In this document: positions 13,461 through 14,182 of the stretch, in pieces | How positions within the stretch are numbered: position 1 is the stretch's first letter | Layout: every line of letters starts with the position of its first letter | NCBI GenBank assembly: GCA_013425425.1 | Contig: JACCLJ010000064.1 | Coordinates: 1 to 14,182, forward strand | Direction: 5' to 3' | Source of the DNA: Microcaldota archaeon | GTDB lineage: Archaea; Micrarchaeota; Micrarchaeia; Anstonellales; Bilamarchaeaceae | Length of the DNA: 14,182 nt | Position numbers and translations under genes: made by a program | The notes under the pieces: generated by a model | What the model was told of the DNA's origin: nothing | What the model saw: only the letters and a program-made list of their open reading frames with translations | The model's database searches: none

Positions 13461-14182
13461 GCCCGCTTCCTCTTCTATCAGCGATTCCATTGCGTCTATC
13501 TTGTTTTTGTAATAGGATGCGGCATCGTAATAATCCCTGTAGCTCACCCACTGCCAGTTGTAATGGAAATCGTAGATGTCGTTGTCCGTTATTATCATCC
13601 AGATGTCATAGTAGCTGCATTCTTCTTCCGAGCAGATATCCGGGGCGAGCAGATTGCCTATGGTGAACATGTACTGGCCGTTCTGCGGCTCGACCGCCGG
13701 CGCCCCTCTGAGTTTGTAAACATCGCTGCTGTTTTTTATCTCCTGGCCGCTTACCGCGATTATGCAGTGGGAATCATAGCATATGACATAGGCGTAATCC
13801 CTTGTCGTCCCGATATCCCTTCCCCGCGCATCGGCATAATAGTGGTCCCCGTATATCCTGAAATTGCCCATCCCCGGAACCGCCGAGACGATATCCCGTT
13901 CTGGCCGGTCTTCCTGCTTCAGGTAATTGTATGCCGCCTTGAAATACAGCGACCAGTCCTCGCAGTCGCCGCCTTTGTTGAGCGCGAAGTCATCCAGCGA
14001 AAGCATCCTGTCGCCCTCGTCTATTTTGTAGTCCCAGCCTTCTTCCGCCTTGACTGCGATGGGTATGCAGGGTGCGTTTATCTCGCTGTTTGATGTGCAT
14101 TTGTCCGCGAGATACTGCAGTCTTGGCGACATGTTCTCTAGGTTCGAGTTCTCTGTGAACCACGACATCGACTGCGCGATCT
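13458..14182 (-). CDS. Transglutaminase/papain-like cysteine protein, C-terminal part (5' end outside window)
   Basis: The frame stays open to the window edge past the first ATG (14166-14168; residues IAQS precede it), so the gene is probably cut at its 5' end. The core NKGGDCEDWSLYFKAAYNYL has the GDCED motif of the transglutaminase-like superfamily; the Cys codon is at 13962-13964. A His follows about 65 residues later in VICYDSHCIIAVSG, at the right distance and context for the catalytic pair. The protein is acidic, aromatic and Cys-bearing (CTSNSEINAPC, CSEEEC), which suits an exported protein with disulfides; any signal peptide would be upstream. It may be a peptidase or cross-linking enzyme of the cell surface, but the substrate is unknown. 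It forms a transcript with the nitroreductase. Confidence 0.78.
   Translation of the reverse strand, partial: IAQSMSWFTENSNLENMSPRLQYLADKCTSNSEINAPCIPIAVKAEEGWDYKIDEGDRMLSLDDFALNKGGDCEDWSLYFKAAYNYLKQEDRPERDIVSAVPGMGNFRIYGDHYYADARGRDIGTTRDYAYVICYDSHCIIAVSGQEIKNSSDVYKLRGAPAVEPQNGQYMFTIGNLLAPDICSEEECSYYDIWMIITDNDIYDFHYNWQWVSYRDYYDAASYYKNKIDAMESLIEEEAG

Noticed and set aside
13447..13551. 35-residue N-terminal extension of the nitroreductase
   Set aside because: It would overlap the upstream gene by about 94 bases, has no family similarity, and a good SD supports the internal ATG at 13446.
13563..14093. 176-residue plus-strand open frame
   Set aside because: Antisense to the transglutaminase-like gene, which carries the GDCED motif and has an SD/stop linkage to the next gene.
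1..14182. CRISPR arrays, insertion sequences, phage genes or attachment sites
   Set aside because: No regularly spaced repeats, transposase motifs or target-site duplications were seen; the window is densely filled with ordinary chromosomal genes.

Overview
The window reads as a compact archaeal chromosome segment. Three things point to Archaea: the archaea-only GatD/GatE amidotransferase pair, an AglB-type oligosaccharyltransferase, and a tRNA gene with bulge-helix-bulge introns. TATA-like boxes about 26 bp upstream of start codons and GGTGATC-type Shine-Dalgarno sites agree. Genes are tightly packed: TGATG overlaps join same-strand genes, and convergent genes are 2-7 bp apart or overlap. 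Several small unassigned membrane or Lys-rich proteins, a type I GAPDH and a second non-canonical tRNA intron would suit a DPANN-type lineage, but that placement is a guess that needs a marker-gene tree.

Layout. 1-1119 (+) is the 3' part of an aglB/STT3-family gene, followed by two perfect tandem hairpins. 1183-4773 (+) is gatD-gatE plus a four-helix membrane protein, a tightly coupled cluster for Gln-tRNA(Gln) formation. 4855-5109 (+) is a small Lys-rich, Cys-motif membrane protein. It converges on a class I GAPDH (5112-6113, -). A shared AT-rich promoter separates GAPDH from a GT-C membrane glycosyltransferase and a dolichyl-phosphate-sugar-synthase-like GT2 (6193-8726, +). 8729-8910 (-) is tRNA-Ala(UGC) with two predicted introns. 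8961-9946 (+) is a DUF357 protein overlapping a KsgA/Dim1 rRNA dimethyltransferase with a TTG start. 9927-11310 (-) is a MEMO1-AMMECR1 pair. A second shared promoter separates it from a Lys-tailed helical protein and a LeuT-fold Na+ symporter (11370-12920, +). 12928-14182 (-) is a transglutaminase-like exoprotein (cut by the window edge) followed by a small nitroreductase.

How the genes relate. Two themes recur. One is translation: GatDE, tRNA-Ala and KsgA. The other is cell-surface glycosylation: AglB transfers lipid-linked glycan to protein, and the GT2/GT-C pair looks like a polyprenyl-phosphate-sugar maker plus a membrane transferase that uses such a donor. No dramatic new multigene system is evident. 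The most unusual signals are the tRNA-Ala precursor (an intron that captures the 5' D-stem strand, and a spliced D-loop with A18 facing a T-loop G55), the twin hairpins after aglB, and a GAPDH whose cofactor-site residues predict NADP use.
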